Source of the DNA: CATQHP01 sp965214915
GTDB taxonomy: Bacteria > Acidobacteriota > Terriglobia > Bryobacterales > UBA6623
Assembly (NCBI GenBank): GCA_965214915.1
Contig: CBDCCP010000002.1
Location: forward strand, 1,178,001 to 1,242,000
Direction: 5' to 3'
DNA length: 64,000 nt
Shown here: positions 27,114 through 36,084 of the stretch, in pieces
How positions within the stretch are numbered: the first letter of the stretch is position 1
Layout of the letters: every line of letters starts with the position of its first letter
Position numbers and translations under genes: made by a program
The notes under the pieces: generated by a model
What the model saw: the letters and a program-made list of their open reading frames with translations, nothing else
Database searches by the model: none
Told to the model about the DNA's origin: nothing

Positions 27114-29105
27114 ATGGGCCGAATCAAAGTCCTGCCGACGCGAGTAGCCAACCAGATCGCCGCGGGCGAAGTGGTCGAGCGGCCCGCGTCCGTCTGCAAG
27201 GAACTGCTCGAAAACTCGATCGACGCGGGAGCGACGCGGCTGCGCATCGAGGTGCAGTCGGGCGGCCGGCGTTCGATCCGCGTTGTCGACAACGGCTGCG
27301 GCATGGGCGCCGACGACGCGATGCTGGCCTTCGAGCGCCACGCCACGAGCAAGCTGCGCGAAGTCGGTGACTTGCTGGCGATCCCCACGCTGGGCTTTCG
27401 CGGAGAGGCGCTGCCCTCGATCGGCAGCGTGTCGCGGTTATTGCTCGAAACCCAACTTGAAGGCCGGGATGTCGGCGCCGTGGTCGAGATTCACGGCGGC
27501 CGGATGCGCGACGTTCGGGAAGAAGCGTTGACTCCCGGCACGAGCATTACGGTGCGCGACCTGTTTTACAACGTTCCGGCGCGAAGGAAGTTTCTGCGCA
27601 CTGAAAAAACCGAGCTCGGCCACATCGTGCAACTCGTGACCCATTACAGCTTGGCGCACCGCGACAAGTCGTTCCTGTTGAGCAACGAGCATGCGACGCT
27701 GCTCAACGTCACCCCGGTCGAGACGCTGCAGGAAAGGATTTATCAGATTTTCGGCGGAGACGCGCTCGACCGCCTCGTCGAGATCGCCCCGGTCGAGCGG
27801 ACCCTGGAAGTCGCGGCCTCGCCGCTGCCGGCAACCCGCGCCGTGCAGGCTTTCCGCGAAAGCAAGACCCGCGACGCCGCAAGGACGTTTCGTTTGCACG
27901 GATTCGTTTCCGAGCCGCAGGTGCAGAAACTCAATTGGAGCTCGGTCTATATCTTTGTCAACAAACGGTTGATCCGCGACAAGGTGATTCTCAAGGCGAT
28001 TTCATCGGGCTACCACAATTTCATGCCGCCCGGCTGCTTCCCCTTCGCGCTTTTGTTCCTGGACCTCTCCCCGGAAGAGGTCGATGTCAACGTGCATCCT
28101 TCGAAAACCGAGGTGCGCTTCCGGCATCAAGCGTTCGTTCACGATTTCGTGCGCGACTCGATCCGCGCTTGTCTGGAAAAGGCGAAGCCGGTATCGAAGC
28201 TGCCGCTGCCCGCAGCCGCGTCGGAGTCGGACGCCGGCGCGCCGCCGTCCGCCTCGGAACCTGCCGGCGAAGCCGCAGCCGCCGCAGCGCAGGAGCACGC
28301 GCGAACCGGAGAACCTTCCGGCCTGAAGCCGGAACCGGCGGCGCGGTTCGACTTCAACGCGAATGCGGTCATCGAGGTTTCCGCGACCTCGAAAAGAATG
28401 GACGGGCCGCCGGAAACCGCCGCCGTCACGGACGCTTTGCCTGCCTCGGAGCCTGCCCGCGAGGCCGACTACACGACGCACAGCCGCGCCCCGCTGGTGG
28501 ACCGGCAGCCCGAAAGCCTCGAGGATTTATCGAATCTGCGGCTGCTGGGCCAGATCCGAGAGAGCTTCATCGTTGCGGCGGGGGCGGACGGGCTTTGGAT
28601 CGTCGATCAGCACGTTGCCCATGAGCGCATTCTCTTCGAAAAAGTATTGGCCGGACGGCTTGCCGGCCAAGTGGATATGCAGCGGCTGTTGATGCCGATC
28701 GTGTTGACGCTCACGCCGGACCAACAGATCGTGTTCACGGAGATCGAGGCGGAATTCCGGGCAAACGGTTTCGAGTTGGAGCCGTTCGGGCATCGCACGA
28801 TCGCGGTCAAGGCGGCGCCGGCGGCGCTGTCGCCGCACGAGGTCGAGACGCTGGTGAACGAAATCCTGGAAACGCCGCAGCGCGAGATGCGCGCGCTGTC
28901 TCTGGCCGACCTTCGCCGCTGGATGGCCGCGACGGTCGCTTGCCACGCCGCGATCAAAATCAACACGCCGCTCGAGACGGAGAAAATGCGCTGGCTGCTC
29001 GATACGCTGGCCAAGACCGATTGCCCGATGGCTTGTCCTCACGGCCGGCCGATCGCCCTCAAGTACGGCATGAGAGACATCCTCAAAGCCTTCCACCGCA
29101 TTTAA
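27114..29105 (+). CDS. mutL: DNA mismatch repair protein MutL
   Basis: A 663-residue MutL. The GHL ATPase is complete: IAAGEVVERPASVCKELLEN near residue 16, DNGCGMGADDAMLAFERHAT, GFRGEALPSIGSVS and the transducer. A Pro/Ala/Glu-rich linker spans about residues 355-465, then the C-terminal dimerisation domain follows. That domain has DQHVAHERILFE starting at residue 498, a near-exact match to the endonuclease motif DQHAxxExxxxE, and CPHGRP near the end. It is therefore expected to nick DNA like the MutL of bacteria that lack MutH. It follows the DUF1501 gene by 33 bp, probably by chance. Confidence 0.97.
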   Translation: MGRIKVLPTRVANQIAAGEVVERPASVCKELLENSIDAGATRLRIEVQSGGRRSIRVVDNGCGMGADDAMLAFERHATSKLREVGDLLAIPTLGFRGEALPSIGSVSRLLLETQLEGRDVGAVVEIHGGRMRDVREEALTPGTSITVRDLFYNVPARRKFLRTEKTELGHIVQLVTHYSLAHRDKSFLLSNEHATLLNVTPVETLQERIYQIFGGDALDRLVEIAPVERTLEVAASPLPATRAVQAFRESKTRDAARTFRLHGFVSEPQVQKLNWSSVYIFVNKRLIRDKVILKAISSGYHNFMPPGCFPFALLFLDLSPEEVDVNVHPSKTEVRFRHQAFVHDFVRDSIRACLEKAKPVSKLPLPAAASESDAGAPPSASEPAGEAAAAAAQEHARTGEPSGLKPEPAARFDFNANAVIEVSATSKRMDGPPETAAVTDALPASEPAREADYTTHSRAPLVDRQPESLEDLSNLRLLGQIRESFIVAAGADGLWIVDQHVAHERILFEKVLAGRLAGQVDMQRLLMPIVLTLTPDQQIVFTEIEAEFRANGFELEPFGHRTIAVKAAPAALSPHEVETLVNEILETPQREMRALSLADLRRWMAATVACHAAIKINTPLETEKMRWLLDTLAKTDCPMACPHGRPIALKYGMRDILKAFHRI

Positions 29106-29136
29106 CCGCCGCTTAAAAGGGCTTTGAGCGGCCTTT
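29106..29136 (+). terminator. Weak stem-loop after mutL
   Basis: Directly after the mutL stop, GCCGCT at 29108-29113 pairs with AGCGGC at 29127-29132, leaving a 13-base loop and only a CCTTTG tail. This is a plausible but weak terminator for mutL; there is no long T-tract. Confidence 0.35.
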
Positions 29137-29182
29137 GAAGCATCGTGGCGCCCCACGCGGCGGTCTTGCTATTCACTATCCA

Positions 29183-30478
29183 CTATCCACTGGCGGCTTT
29201 GCCGGCCCCATGCTCGTGCCGCGCAAGCGACTCGGGCTGCATCTCGATGCTGTAGCCGGGGGCGGTCGGGGGCATGTAGCAGCCGTTTTCGACCTGAACG
29301 GGCGTTACGAAGTGTTCGTGGAGATGATCGACGTATTCCAGGACGCGGTTATTGAGCGCGCCCGACACGCAGATGTAATCGATGAGGGAGAGGTGCTGGA
29401 CGTACTCGCACAAGCCCACTCCCCCGGCGTGCGGGCAGACGGGCTTGTCAAACTTCGCCGCCAGCAGAAGCACGGCCAAGACCTCGTTCACGCCGCCCAG
29501 GCGGGAGCTGTCGATTTGCACGAAGTCGATGGCGTCGGCCTGTAGAAACTGCTTGAAAAGGATGCGGTTCTGGCACATCTCGCCCGTGGCGACGGCGATG
29601 CCGTGAGGCTTGAGCGCCTCGCGGATCGCCTTGTGGCCGAGCACGTCGTCGGGACTTGTCGGCTCCTCGATCCAAAGCGGACTGAAAGGCGCCAGGCGCT
29701 CCATCCATTCCACGGCTTGGCCGACATCCCAGACCTGGTTGGCGTCGGTCATCAAATCGCGGCTGCCGCCTATCTCTTCGCGGATGACCCTGCAGCGGCG
29801 CATGTCCTCTTGAAGGTCGCGGCCGACTTTGATTTTGAAGCGGCCCCACCCCTTTTCGAGCCCCTCGCGGCAGAGCGCGCGGATCTTTTCGTCGGAATAG
29901 CCCAGCCAACCGGCGGAAGTCGTGTACGCCGGGTAGCCCCAGGCTTCCATGCGGGCGATGCGGCCGCGTTTCGAGTCGGAACGGGCTTCGAGCAATTCGC
30001 GGGCTTCGCCGGGCGACAGCGCGTCGGTGATGTAGCGGAAGTCGATCGCGCGCACGAACTCCTCCGGCGAGAAGTCGGTTACCAGGCGCCAGACGGGCTT
30101 GCCCTCGGATTTCGCCCAGAGGTCCCACACGGCATTGACCACCGCGCCCGCGGCCAGATGAACGGCGCCCTTTTCCGGGCCGATCCAGCGCAACTGCGAA
30201 TCGCCGGTAACGCGGCGCCAGAACTTGCCCATGTCGGCGGTGAATTCCTCGAGCGCGCGGCCGGCGATCAACGGGGCGATCGCCTTGACGGCCTGGACGA
30301 CGATTTCCGTTCCGCGCCCCAGCGTGAAGGCCAGACCGTGGCCGCAGTGCTCCGAGTCGGTTTCGAGCACGACGTAGGCCGCGGAGTAATCGGGGTCCGG
30401 GTTCATCGCGTCGGAGCCCGAAAGGTCTTGCGAGGTGGGAAAACGGATATCGCGAACGGTCAATTTCGTGATGCGCAT
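29183..30478 (-). CDS. L-fuconate dehydratase-like enolase-superfamily enzyme
   Basis: A 431-residue member of the mandelate racemase branch. The N-terminus TSQDLSGSDAMNPDPDYSAA and the motif AYTTSAGWLGYSDEKIR are distinctive of L-fuconate dehydratases and of human ENOSF1. Catalytic residues are in place: K215-I-K217, metal ligands D245, E271 and E300, and H350 in PHAGGVGLCEYVQH. The reaction is dehydration of L-fuconate to 2-keto-3-deoxy-L-fuconate in L-fucose breakdown. A Gfo/Idh/MocA or FAH enzyme in the window could act before or after it, but none is adjacent. It is divergent from the CoA transferase with 68 bp between them. Confidence 0.92.
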   Translation of the reverse strand: MRITKLTVRDIRFPTSQDLSGSDAMNPDPDYSAAYVVLETDSEHCGHGLAFTLGRGTEIVVQAVKAIAPLIAGRALEEFTADMGKFWRRVTGDSQLRWIGPEKGAVHLAAGAVVNAVWDLWAKSEGKPVWRLVTDFSPEEFVRAIDFRYITDALSPGEARELLEARSDSKRGRIARMEAWGYPAYTTSAGWLGYSDEKIRALCREGLEKGWGRFKIKVGRDLQEDMRRCRVIREEIGGSRDLMTDANQVWDVGQAVEWMERLAPFSPLWIEEPTSPDDVLGHKAIREALKPHGIAVATGEMCQNRILFKQFLQADAIDFVQIDSSRLGGVNEVLAVLLLAAKFDKPVCPHAGGVGLCEYVQHLSLIDYICVSGALNNRVLEYVDHLHEHFVTPVQVENGCYMPPTAPGYSIEMQPESLARHEHGAGKAASG

Positions 30479-30546
30479 GGCTGGTACTATCGAGAGACCG
30501 AGCCGCTCGGCCTTGGGCCCGAACCGTATAGTACTATCCCACGCCC

Positions 30547-31727
30547 ATGCTTCTTTCGAACATCCGCGTCATCGACTTCGGGCGCTACATCGCCGGCCCC
30601 TACTGCGGCATGATGCTGGCCGATTTCGGCGCGGACGTCATCCGCATCGACCGGCGCGGGGGCAGCGAAGACCGTTATCTGGGTCCGGTTGCCGCAAGCG
30701 GAGAAGGCGGCATGTTTCTGTCGATCAACCGCAACAAACGCAGCCTCGCGCTCAGCCCATCGAAGCCCGGCGGAGGGGAGTTGATCCGGCGGCTGGTCGA
30801 GTCCGCCGACGTGGTCATCGCCAATCTGCCGCTTGCGGTGATGAAGAAGATGGGCATCGACTACGACAGCCTCAAGGCGATCAAGCCCGACATTATTCTG
30901 ACGATGATCTCGACCTTCGGGCCGGACGGCCCTTACGCCGAGCGCGTCGGCTTCGATGCGGTCGCGCAGGCGATGAGCGGCGCCATGAGGCTGACCGGGT
31001 TTCCGGACGCTCCGGTTCGGGCGCTCGTTCCGTTCGAGGACTACGGAACCGCCCTGCACGCGGCTTTCGGCACGATGGCGGCGCTTTATCACCGCGAGAA
31101 AACGGGGCAAGGACAGTTGGTGGACGCTTCGCTGCTGGCCACGGGCGTGACCTTCATGGCCGCTTTTCTGGCCGAGCGGCGCGTCACGGGCGCGCGGCGC
31201 GGGCGCCAGGGCAATACCGCTTACTGGGCGGCGCCGAGCGACGTGTACAAGACGAAAGACGGCTGGGTCGTCGTGGCCTGCAACGGAGGCGCCATGTTCG
31301 CCCGCTGGGCCAAGGCCGTGGGCCGCGAAGACCTGATCGACCACGAGCATACGCAGACCGACCTCGACCGCGCGGACCATCACGAGACGATCGACGAAGC
31401 GATGATCCCCTGGTGCCGGCAGCGCACGACGCAGCAGGTCATCGACGAGCTCGAGCAGGCCCGCGTGCCCGCCGGCCCGCTCTACACGCTGGACGAAACG
31501 CTGAACGACCCCCAGGTGCGGGCGCGGGGGCTGCTGGAATATCTGCCCTACCCGGGAGCGCCCCAAGACGTGCCGCTCGCTTCGCCGCCGGTTCGCCTCT
31601 CCGCAAGCCGGGCGAAGATTCGCGCGCGCGCGCCCCGCAGCCCGGCGAGCACTGCGACGAAATCCTCGCCGAGCTCGGCTACGCGCCCGAAGAAATCGAA
31701 CAACTGCGCGCCGGCGCGGTCGTTTAA
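30547..31727 (+). CDS. CaiB/BaiF family CoA transferase, frameshifted near the 3' end
   Basis: A class III CoA transferase. The N-terminus VIDFGRYIAGPYCGMMLADF with GADVIRID, the NRNKRSLAL segment and VGFDAVAQAMSGAMRLTG are typical. The frame holds to RLSASRAKIRARAP and then becomes nonsense, while the normal C-terminus (PGEHCDEILAELGYAPEEIE) continues in another frame and ends at 31727. The shift falls in a run of six CG units at 31621-31632; five units would restore one frame of 392 codons. As read, translation would end at 31857 with a wrong tail. The catalytic Asp near residue 170 (EDYG) is upstream of the damage, so partial activity cannot be excluded. Confidence 0.85.
31621..31632. repeat. 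(CG)6 dinucleotide run at the frameshift
   Basis: Six CG units sit exactly where the CoA transferase frame breaks. Removing one unit restores the conserved reading frame. Short dinucleotide runs are prone to slippage during replication and also to sequencing error. Confidence 0.75.
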
Positions 31728-31828
31728 GCGGGCGCCGCCGCGCATGGCGTCACCTTACGGCTTGTCTTATAATGACAGTGACCGGCCGCTAGGGCGACGA
31801 TGCCGAGACAGCCGAAGGAGGTGTTCCG

Positions 31829-31888
31829 ATGTTTTTTCCGGTCAGCGTCGTTCCTGACGCCGGAAGACTCCGATCACATTGTGTATAA
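31829..31888 (+). CDS. Possible 19-residue leader peptide
   Basis: A perfect AAGGAGGT at 31815-31822 precedes an ATG at 31829 by six bases. The frame encodes MFFPVSVVPDAGRLRSHCV and ends at 31888. The next ORF begins one base later, at 31890, which fits translational coupling. It could instead be a frameshifted N-terminus of that next ORF, since the frame of the 84-residue protein is open further upstream. No family is recognised. Confidence 0.35.
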   Translation: MFFPVSVVPDAGRLRSHCV

Positions 31889-31889
31889 C

Positions 31890-32144
31890 ATGTTGCCGAC
31901 CGATAACGGTTGGCAACTCCAGGTTCTATTGCCGAAGAGGGTACCTCCCGGCGACCGGCGCATCGTTCTCGATTGGCTCCAATCCTATCGGAACGAGATT
32001 CGCAGCAAGCATCCTTACTGGTTGACGATGTTCCACAGCACAGACCGCGAATACACTCTTGACATCTTGCCCGCGAAAGACCCCAAGGGCGCGATTGTCA
32101 ATGCCTTACGTATCGGTCAGGAATTGCAGCCGCGGTGTACTTAG
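31890..32144 (+). CDS. Small hypothetical protein
   Basis: An 84-residue protein beginning MLPTDNGWQLQVLLPKRVPP. The frame is open upstream to 31800, which would add a CFFRSASFLTPEDSDHIVYN segment, but the strong ribosome-binding site serves a different frame. The composition is protein-like, with aromatic residues and no low complexity (HPYWLTMFHSTDREYTLDIL). No family or domain is recognised. It lies at the left edge of the accessory region. Confidence 0.45.
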   Translation: MLPTDNGWQLQVLLPKRVPPGDRRIVLDWLQSYRNEIRSKHPYWLTMFHSTDREYTLDILPAKDPKGAIVNALRIGQELQPRCT

Positions 32145-32239
32145 CCGCTACCGGCAGCGACATCGTTGCCACTGCGATTACAACCGCGGTGACCGTCATC
32201 ATCGCCGTGGTCGTGGGTAGCAAGGTTGTTGCCGACTGA
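32135..32239 (+). CDS. Possible 34-residue single-span membrane peptide
   Basis: A GTG at 32135 overlaps the end of the preceding ORF and opens a frame encoding YLAATGSDIVATAITTAVTV followed by a Val/Ile-rich stretch and a short KVVAD end. This is one transmembrane helix. An AGGA lies about 12 bases upstream. It could be a small membrane protein coupled to the previous ORF, but the size makes chance a real option. Confidence 0.2.
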   Translation: MYLAATGSDIVATAITTAVTVIIAVVVGSKVVAD

Positions 32240-32289
32240 CAAGGGTTAGCGGCGGCGAGAACCTGCCGAGGCCCGCCCGCCCCGCTCGT

Positions 32290-34380
32290 TTACGCAGGCC
32301 GAAAAGGCGCAGGCGCCCCTTCCCTCTTGGCCTCGATTCGCTTGCGGATATCCGCCGCAACCTCAAGCACTTCGGCAGGCGCGCGAACCGCCTCGCCGTC
32401 ATGCAGGCGCAGAGCCGCGATGAGGGCTCGCAACGCATCGGATTTCTTTCTGTCGCTCGACAGAATCTCGGCGATATCGCGCGCAGAAGCGCCGGTTGCG
32501 ATCATCTCGGGCACAAGCTGCAGCACCGCCTGCATCGCCGCCTCGTTTCCGGGGTCGAACACGGCGTACGCAGAACGGAATGTACTCATCGCCTCCCGGC
32601 TCTTTCCTTGAACCGACAACGCACCCGCCCGTAAATAGTTTGCCTGCCATGCGAACTCCATTGCCGCGTTGCCGGTCAAGACGCCGGCTCTCTCCTCGAG
32701 TTCGCCGCATGTGTGCAGAGCTTCTTCCGCGCGGCCGCTATTGACTTGTATGGCCCCCTTTGCGGCCAACGCTCTGACAACCCAAACCTGGAGTTCCGGC
32801 GCATCGCTCCCTCCATAACGCTCGACTACCTCGTCATAGGCCATAAGCGCCGCCTCGACATTCTTCAACTTCTCTTGCGCTATCCCTTTGCAAACAAGCG
32901 CCATCGCAATGACTGTCGCTGATATGCCGGCGGGACCGGCGCTCCAGGAAGCGACAATCCGATTCGCGATCCTGATTGCTTTCTCAAACCGCTTCTTGTC
33001 GAGCGTCTTCTGGAGCTCATCGAGGAGCCGTATCTTGTCCGCCATAGCTCGGTCGGGTATCCCCTCGCTGCCCGGCCACTTCATGCTGGGGAAAAAACTA
33101 CCGATTTGCGGATCTTCGGCTATCGCCCGCTCGATCCCCTCGCGGATGACCGGCCATTGCGCCGCTTCCTTACGCAACATGCCCGACAGCCCAGCCAGTT
33201 CGTCGGGGCCATAAAACACCGCCATGAAACGAATCAGGTTCTGCACGACGGCAGCCTCATCGCGTTCGCGCCGCAGCTTGTAGTAGATGCTGTAGAGACG
33301 TTCCGCGGCGGCGTACAGCCGCTTCCTGCCGCTCCCTTCCGCGGTCACCGCACCCCGGTGGATGAGCCGCCCGATCATGGTCGATGCCGTGCGCACGTCC
33401 AGGCGCGCCCGCGCGGCGATTTCGCCGGCGCTCGACGGCTGCCAGAGATCGACCGCAGCGAGATAAACGCGGCGCTCCGTCTTCGGGAGAACCTCCAGGT
33501 GGCCGCGGAAATACTCGGTGTGGTCGTCGATCAGTTGCGTCAACTCTTCCATCAAGCGGCGCAGGGAAAGGCTCCGCGCAAAACCGGCGACGATGATCAG
33601 GAGGCGGGGGTTGCCGCCGGTCAGAATCTGCAGCGGCCTGATCGCGCGCTCGTCCGCCTCGTCGCCGGCGGCCATCCGCCACAGCCGCCGGCAGTCGGCG
33701 GTATCCAGCGGCTCCAGATCGACAATGCGAAACAACTCGAAGAACGGTTGCTCTGCATCGTCCAGCCCTTTGAAACGGCTGGTGGCTGTGGCGAGCAGCA
33801 TGATCCGAGATTCCAACTGCAACTCTTTGCGCAGTTTCCATCCGAAATTTTCGTTCACGTCGTCGCACAACGTCTGCAAGTTCTCGACCATGAGGACCAG
33901 CTTCTTGCCCAGCCGATCCGACGCCTCCAGGACGGCGGCGCGGGCGCGCTCTCCGAGAAGCTCCTCTCCGCGTTGCCGAGCGCATAGAGCGGCATGAGCA
34001 TCCTGCAATTCACGAGCGAGACCGGGGTCGCGCGCAGCGAGTTCCCGGCTGAGATAGAACAACGATTCGAGCCAGAAATCGGCTGAATCGAATATCTCCA
34101 GGCTCTCTTCCATGAAGCGCACCGGAAACAGACCTGCGGAGAGTTCGCCTCCGGCGCGCAACTCCGCGGCAACGCGAGCCAGCAGCATGGTTTTTCCGCG
34201 CCCGCGCGGCGCAACGAGCAGAACATGCTGGCACGACGGCGCATCGACGTTGCCGCGCAGGACATCGAGCACGATATCGAGCTCGCGGCGCCGGACCACG
34301 AACTGCTCGATGACTTCCTGATCCGACTGCAACGTCCCCGGATTGAACTTGCGGATCGTCCGACCGAGCAATGCGTTCAT
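32290..34380 (-). CDS. STAND-like P-loop ATPase with winged helix and C-terminal helical repeats
   Basis: A 696-residue cytoplasmic ATPase. The Walker A is APRGRGKT at residues 57-64, followed by a Walker B-like KLVLMVENLQ. After the ATPase core come a winged-helix segment (SAGEIAARARLDVRTASTMIGRL cut short here) and a long helical part with TPR-like repeats (ALMAYDEVVERYGGSD, EEALHTCGELEERAG). This domain order matches STAND regulators, which switch on oligomerisation after sensing a ligand. Its start overlaps the stop of the upstream ATPase gene by four bases (ATGA), so the two are translationally coupled. The pair could be a sensing or defence module; the function is not established. Confidence 0.7.
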   Translation of the reverse strand: MNALLGRTIRKFNPGTLQSDQEVIEQFVVRRRELDIVLDVLRGNVDAPSCQHVLLVAPRGRGKTMLLARVAAELRAGGELSAGLFPVRFMEESLEIFDSADFWLESLFYLSRELAARDPGLARELQDAHAALCARQRGEELLGERARAAVLEASDRLGKKLVLMVENLQTLCDDVNENFGWKLRKELQLESRIMLLATATSRFKGLDDAEQPFFELFRIVDLEPLDTADCRRLWRMAAGDEADERAIRPLQILTGGNPRLLIIVAGFARSLSLRRLMEELTQLIDDHTEYFRGHLEVLPKTERRVYLAAVDLWQPSSAGEIAARARLDVRTASTMIGRLIHRGAVTAEGSGRKRLYAAAERLYSIYYKLRRERDEAAVVQNLIRFMAVFYGPDELAGLSGMLRKEAAQWPVIREGIERAIAEDPQIGSFFPSMKWPGSEGIPDRAMADKIRLLDELQKTLDKKRFEKAIRIANRIVASWSAGPAGISATVIAMALVCKGIAQEKLKNVEAALMAYDEVVERYGGSDAPELQVWVVRALAAKGAIQVNSGRAEEALHTCGELEERAGVLTGNAAMEFAWQANYLRAGALSVQGKSREAMSTFRSAYAVFDPGNEAAMQAVLQLVPEMIATGASARDIAEILSSDRKKSDALRALIAALRLHDGEAVRAPAEVLEVAADIRKRIEAKREGAPAPFRPA

Positions 34381-35549
34381 GGCGACCGCCTCTTGTCATC
34401 GTCCGAACAGCGGCTCGCAAGGGGCGTGTGGTGACCGCGGAAACGGGCCGAAAAGTAGTCTTTCAGCAGACGCGACGGGAAACTGTAGCCGCCGGCGCCG
34501 GCTTGGAGATAGCCGTCGTGCTCCAGGACTTCGAGCACATCCGCGATGCGGCCGGGCGCTTCGTCGACCACCTTGGAGTACAACCGTTCGAGACAGCGCC
34601 GCGCGTCGGCAGCGAACGCCTGCTGCGTGGCCGCCTCGGCGAGGATCTCCATGGCGATGCGGCAGTTTTCTTCTTCCAGCCCTTCCTTGAGGCGCGTCTC
34701 GTAGTGTACGAGGTCGTTCTGTCCCGAAGGCCCGAGAAACACGGTGCGGTAAACCTCGTCGACATCCTCGACTGTCACCCGCTTCCGCCCCTGCATCACG
34801 GCGAAGTCCTGTAAGCGCGCAAAGAAAGATTGCACATGGTGGGAGATGCCGATACCGAGCTGTCCGTATACGGTGCTTGCCACGCCGGCCTCGACGGTCA
34901 ACCCGCAACTCGTGGCAAGACGCTCGAAACACACGATGGCGTCTTCGCGGCTCCAAGGCCCTAAGCGAAAGGGATCGAGATAGTTGATGCGGTCGGGTAT
35001 GCCCAGACGCTTGACCAGAGGCGTGAGACCAATGCTGCCGGACACGATGAGGGTCAGGGACTCGTCTTCCAGAGTCTGAAACACACGGCGCAGCCAACTC
35101 AGAAATTCGTCGACCTGCCGTTTACCGTCGTTACCGTCGAGCATGCGTTTGAGGAATATCGGCAGTTCGTCGATAACCAGGAGCGCCGGCCGGTCGTGCA
35201 TGGCGCAATCGCGGATGAGTTGCTGGCCATGATGCCGCCAGTTTCCGGCGTTCAGCCCAGCGCGTACTTTCAGGCGGAACTCGTATGCACTGACCTCCTC
35301 GACGTTATTGCCGACCCAGCGCCGCATGGCGTCGACGAAACGCGACAAGATCGGGCGGGCCGGATGTACGGCCTGCGCGATGTCGGCGATTACATCCTCC
35401 GGACAACTTGCCCCCTCCACATCGGCGAAAAGGAATATCCACCCCCTGGCTTCGAGCCGCCGCCCGAGTTCGCGGGCAACGCTGGTCTTCCCCATCCGCC
35501 GTTGCCCGGTCAGCAACACGTGGTTGTAGTCGCAAACCCGCGATTCCAA
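34377..35549 (-). CDS. AAA/STAND ATPase with conserved N-terminus upstream of the first normal start
   Basis: A 390-residue frame from the TTG at 35549. Walker A is TGQRRMGKTSV at about residues 14-24 and Walker B is PALLVIDELP near residue 121. A winged helix closes the protein (ADVLEVLEHDGYLQ). The same frame is open upstream to 35635 and encodes RRWVSGDDFFNRGRELKI, the segment that precedes Walker A in this family (a degenerate version of the GREREL motif), yet it has no ATG, GTG or TTG. An ATG at 35617 is one base out of frame. Either a rare start such as ATT is used, or one A has been lost. It is paired with the downstream ATPase. Confidence 0.65.
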   Translation of the reverse strand: MESRVCDYNHVLLTGQRRMGKTSVARELGRRLEARGWIFLFADVEGASCPEDVIADIAQAVHPARPILSRFVDAMRRWVGNNVEEVSAYEFRLKVRAGLNAGNWRHHGQQLIRDCAMHDRPALLVIDELPIFLKRMLDGNDGKRQVDEFLSWLRRVFQTLEDESLTLIVSGSIGLTPLVKRLGIPDRINYLDPFRLGPWSREDAIVCFERLATSCGLTVEAGVASTVYGQLGIGISHHVQSFFARLQDFAVMQGRKRVTVEDVDEVYRTVFLGPSGQNDLVHYETRLKEGLEEENCRIAMEILAEAATQQAFAADARRCLERLYSKVVDEAPGRIADVLEVLEHDGYLQAGAGGYSFPSRLLKDYFSARFRGHHTPLASRCSDDDKRRSP

Positions 35550-35633
35550 TATCTTCAGTTCGCGCCCGCGATTGAAAAAATCGTCGCCGCTTACCCAGCG
35601 CCGGTGGATAATTTCATAACTGCATCCATTTTT

Positions 35634-35672
35634 TCATACAACAAATCTGTTGTCAACAATTTTGTTGTATGA
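35634..35672. promoter_or_regulatory. 39-bp near-perfect palindrome upstream of the ATPase pair
   Basis: A dyad centred on 35653 with 17 of 19 positions matching between the arms. The outer arms are TCATACAACAAA and its complement, and an inner TGTTG-T-CAACA dyad sits at the centre, so the site holds nested half-sites. It is AT-rich in a GC-rich neighbourhood and overlaps the region where the ATPase messenger should begin. This is most like an operator for a dimeric or tetrameric repressor. No matching regulator is identified. Confidence 0.65.
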
Positions 35673-35758
35673 ATTGGCGTTTCTCCGTTGTGCAGGCGGC
35701 ATGCGCGGCGACTGAAACGGCGCTTTGGCCGTCCGTTCGGGTCGGAAGTTTAGGCGGC

Positions 35759-35983
35759 TCAGACGATGTCGTACACCCGGGCGGTCACGGCGAGAAGAAC
35801 GGAGTTGATGCAAAACATCCAACGCATTGCGTACCGCAGCATTGCGATATCGGACCCGACTGCAGCGCCGTCGGGCTTCACGGCGGCTTGCTCATCGGCC
35901 TGACCGCCGGCCTCGGCTTGCCGGCGTTCGAACCCCGCCTCTTCGATGTCGCGTGCGATGCGTAGAGCGCCGCGTGAGTACAC
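35759..35983 (-). CDS. Truncated coiled-coil/TM protein (paralog of 38473-38922)
   Basis: A 74-residue protein beginning MYSRGALRIARDIEEAGFER, clearly related to MYPRDTLRIARDLEETGFAR of the intact paralog 2.7 kb to the right. The heptad-rich middle is deleted, and only the head and the C-terminal membrane helix (NSVLLAVTARVYDIV) remain. The family resembles DUF1640-type coiled-coil proteins, which anchor by a C-terminal helix. It may still be expressed, since the frame is intact, but loss of the coiled coil suggests decay. Confidence 0.6.
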   Translation of the reverse strand: MYSRGALRIARDIEEAGFERRQAEAGGQADEQAAVKPDGAAVGSDIAMLRYAMRWMFCINSVLLAVTARVYDIV

Positions 35984-36084
35984 GGGTTGCTCTCCTTTGG
36001 CTGGTTGCTATCGTACCGGTCTTTTCCCATCGCCCAAATCGCCGTGTCCGCGGGCAACTCACCCGCTATTGATCAGTCGGCGCC

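Noticed and set aside
29165..29195. Short direct repeats (CACTATC) after mutL
   Set aside because: Only two to three short units with no further structure; not distinguishable from chance.
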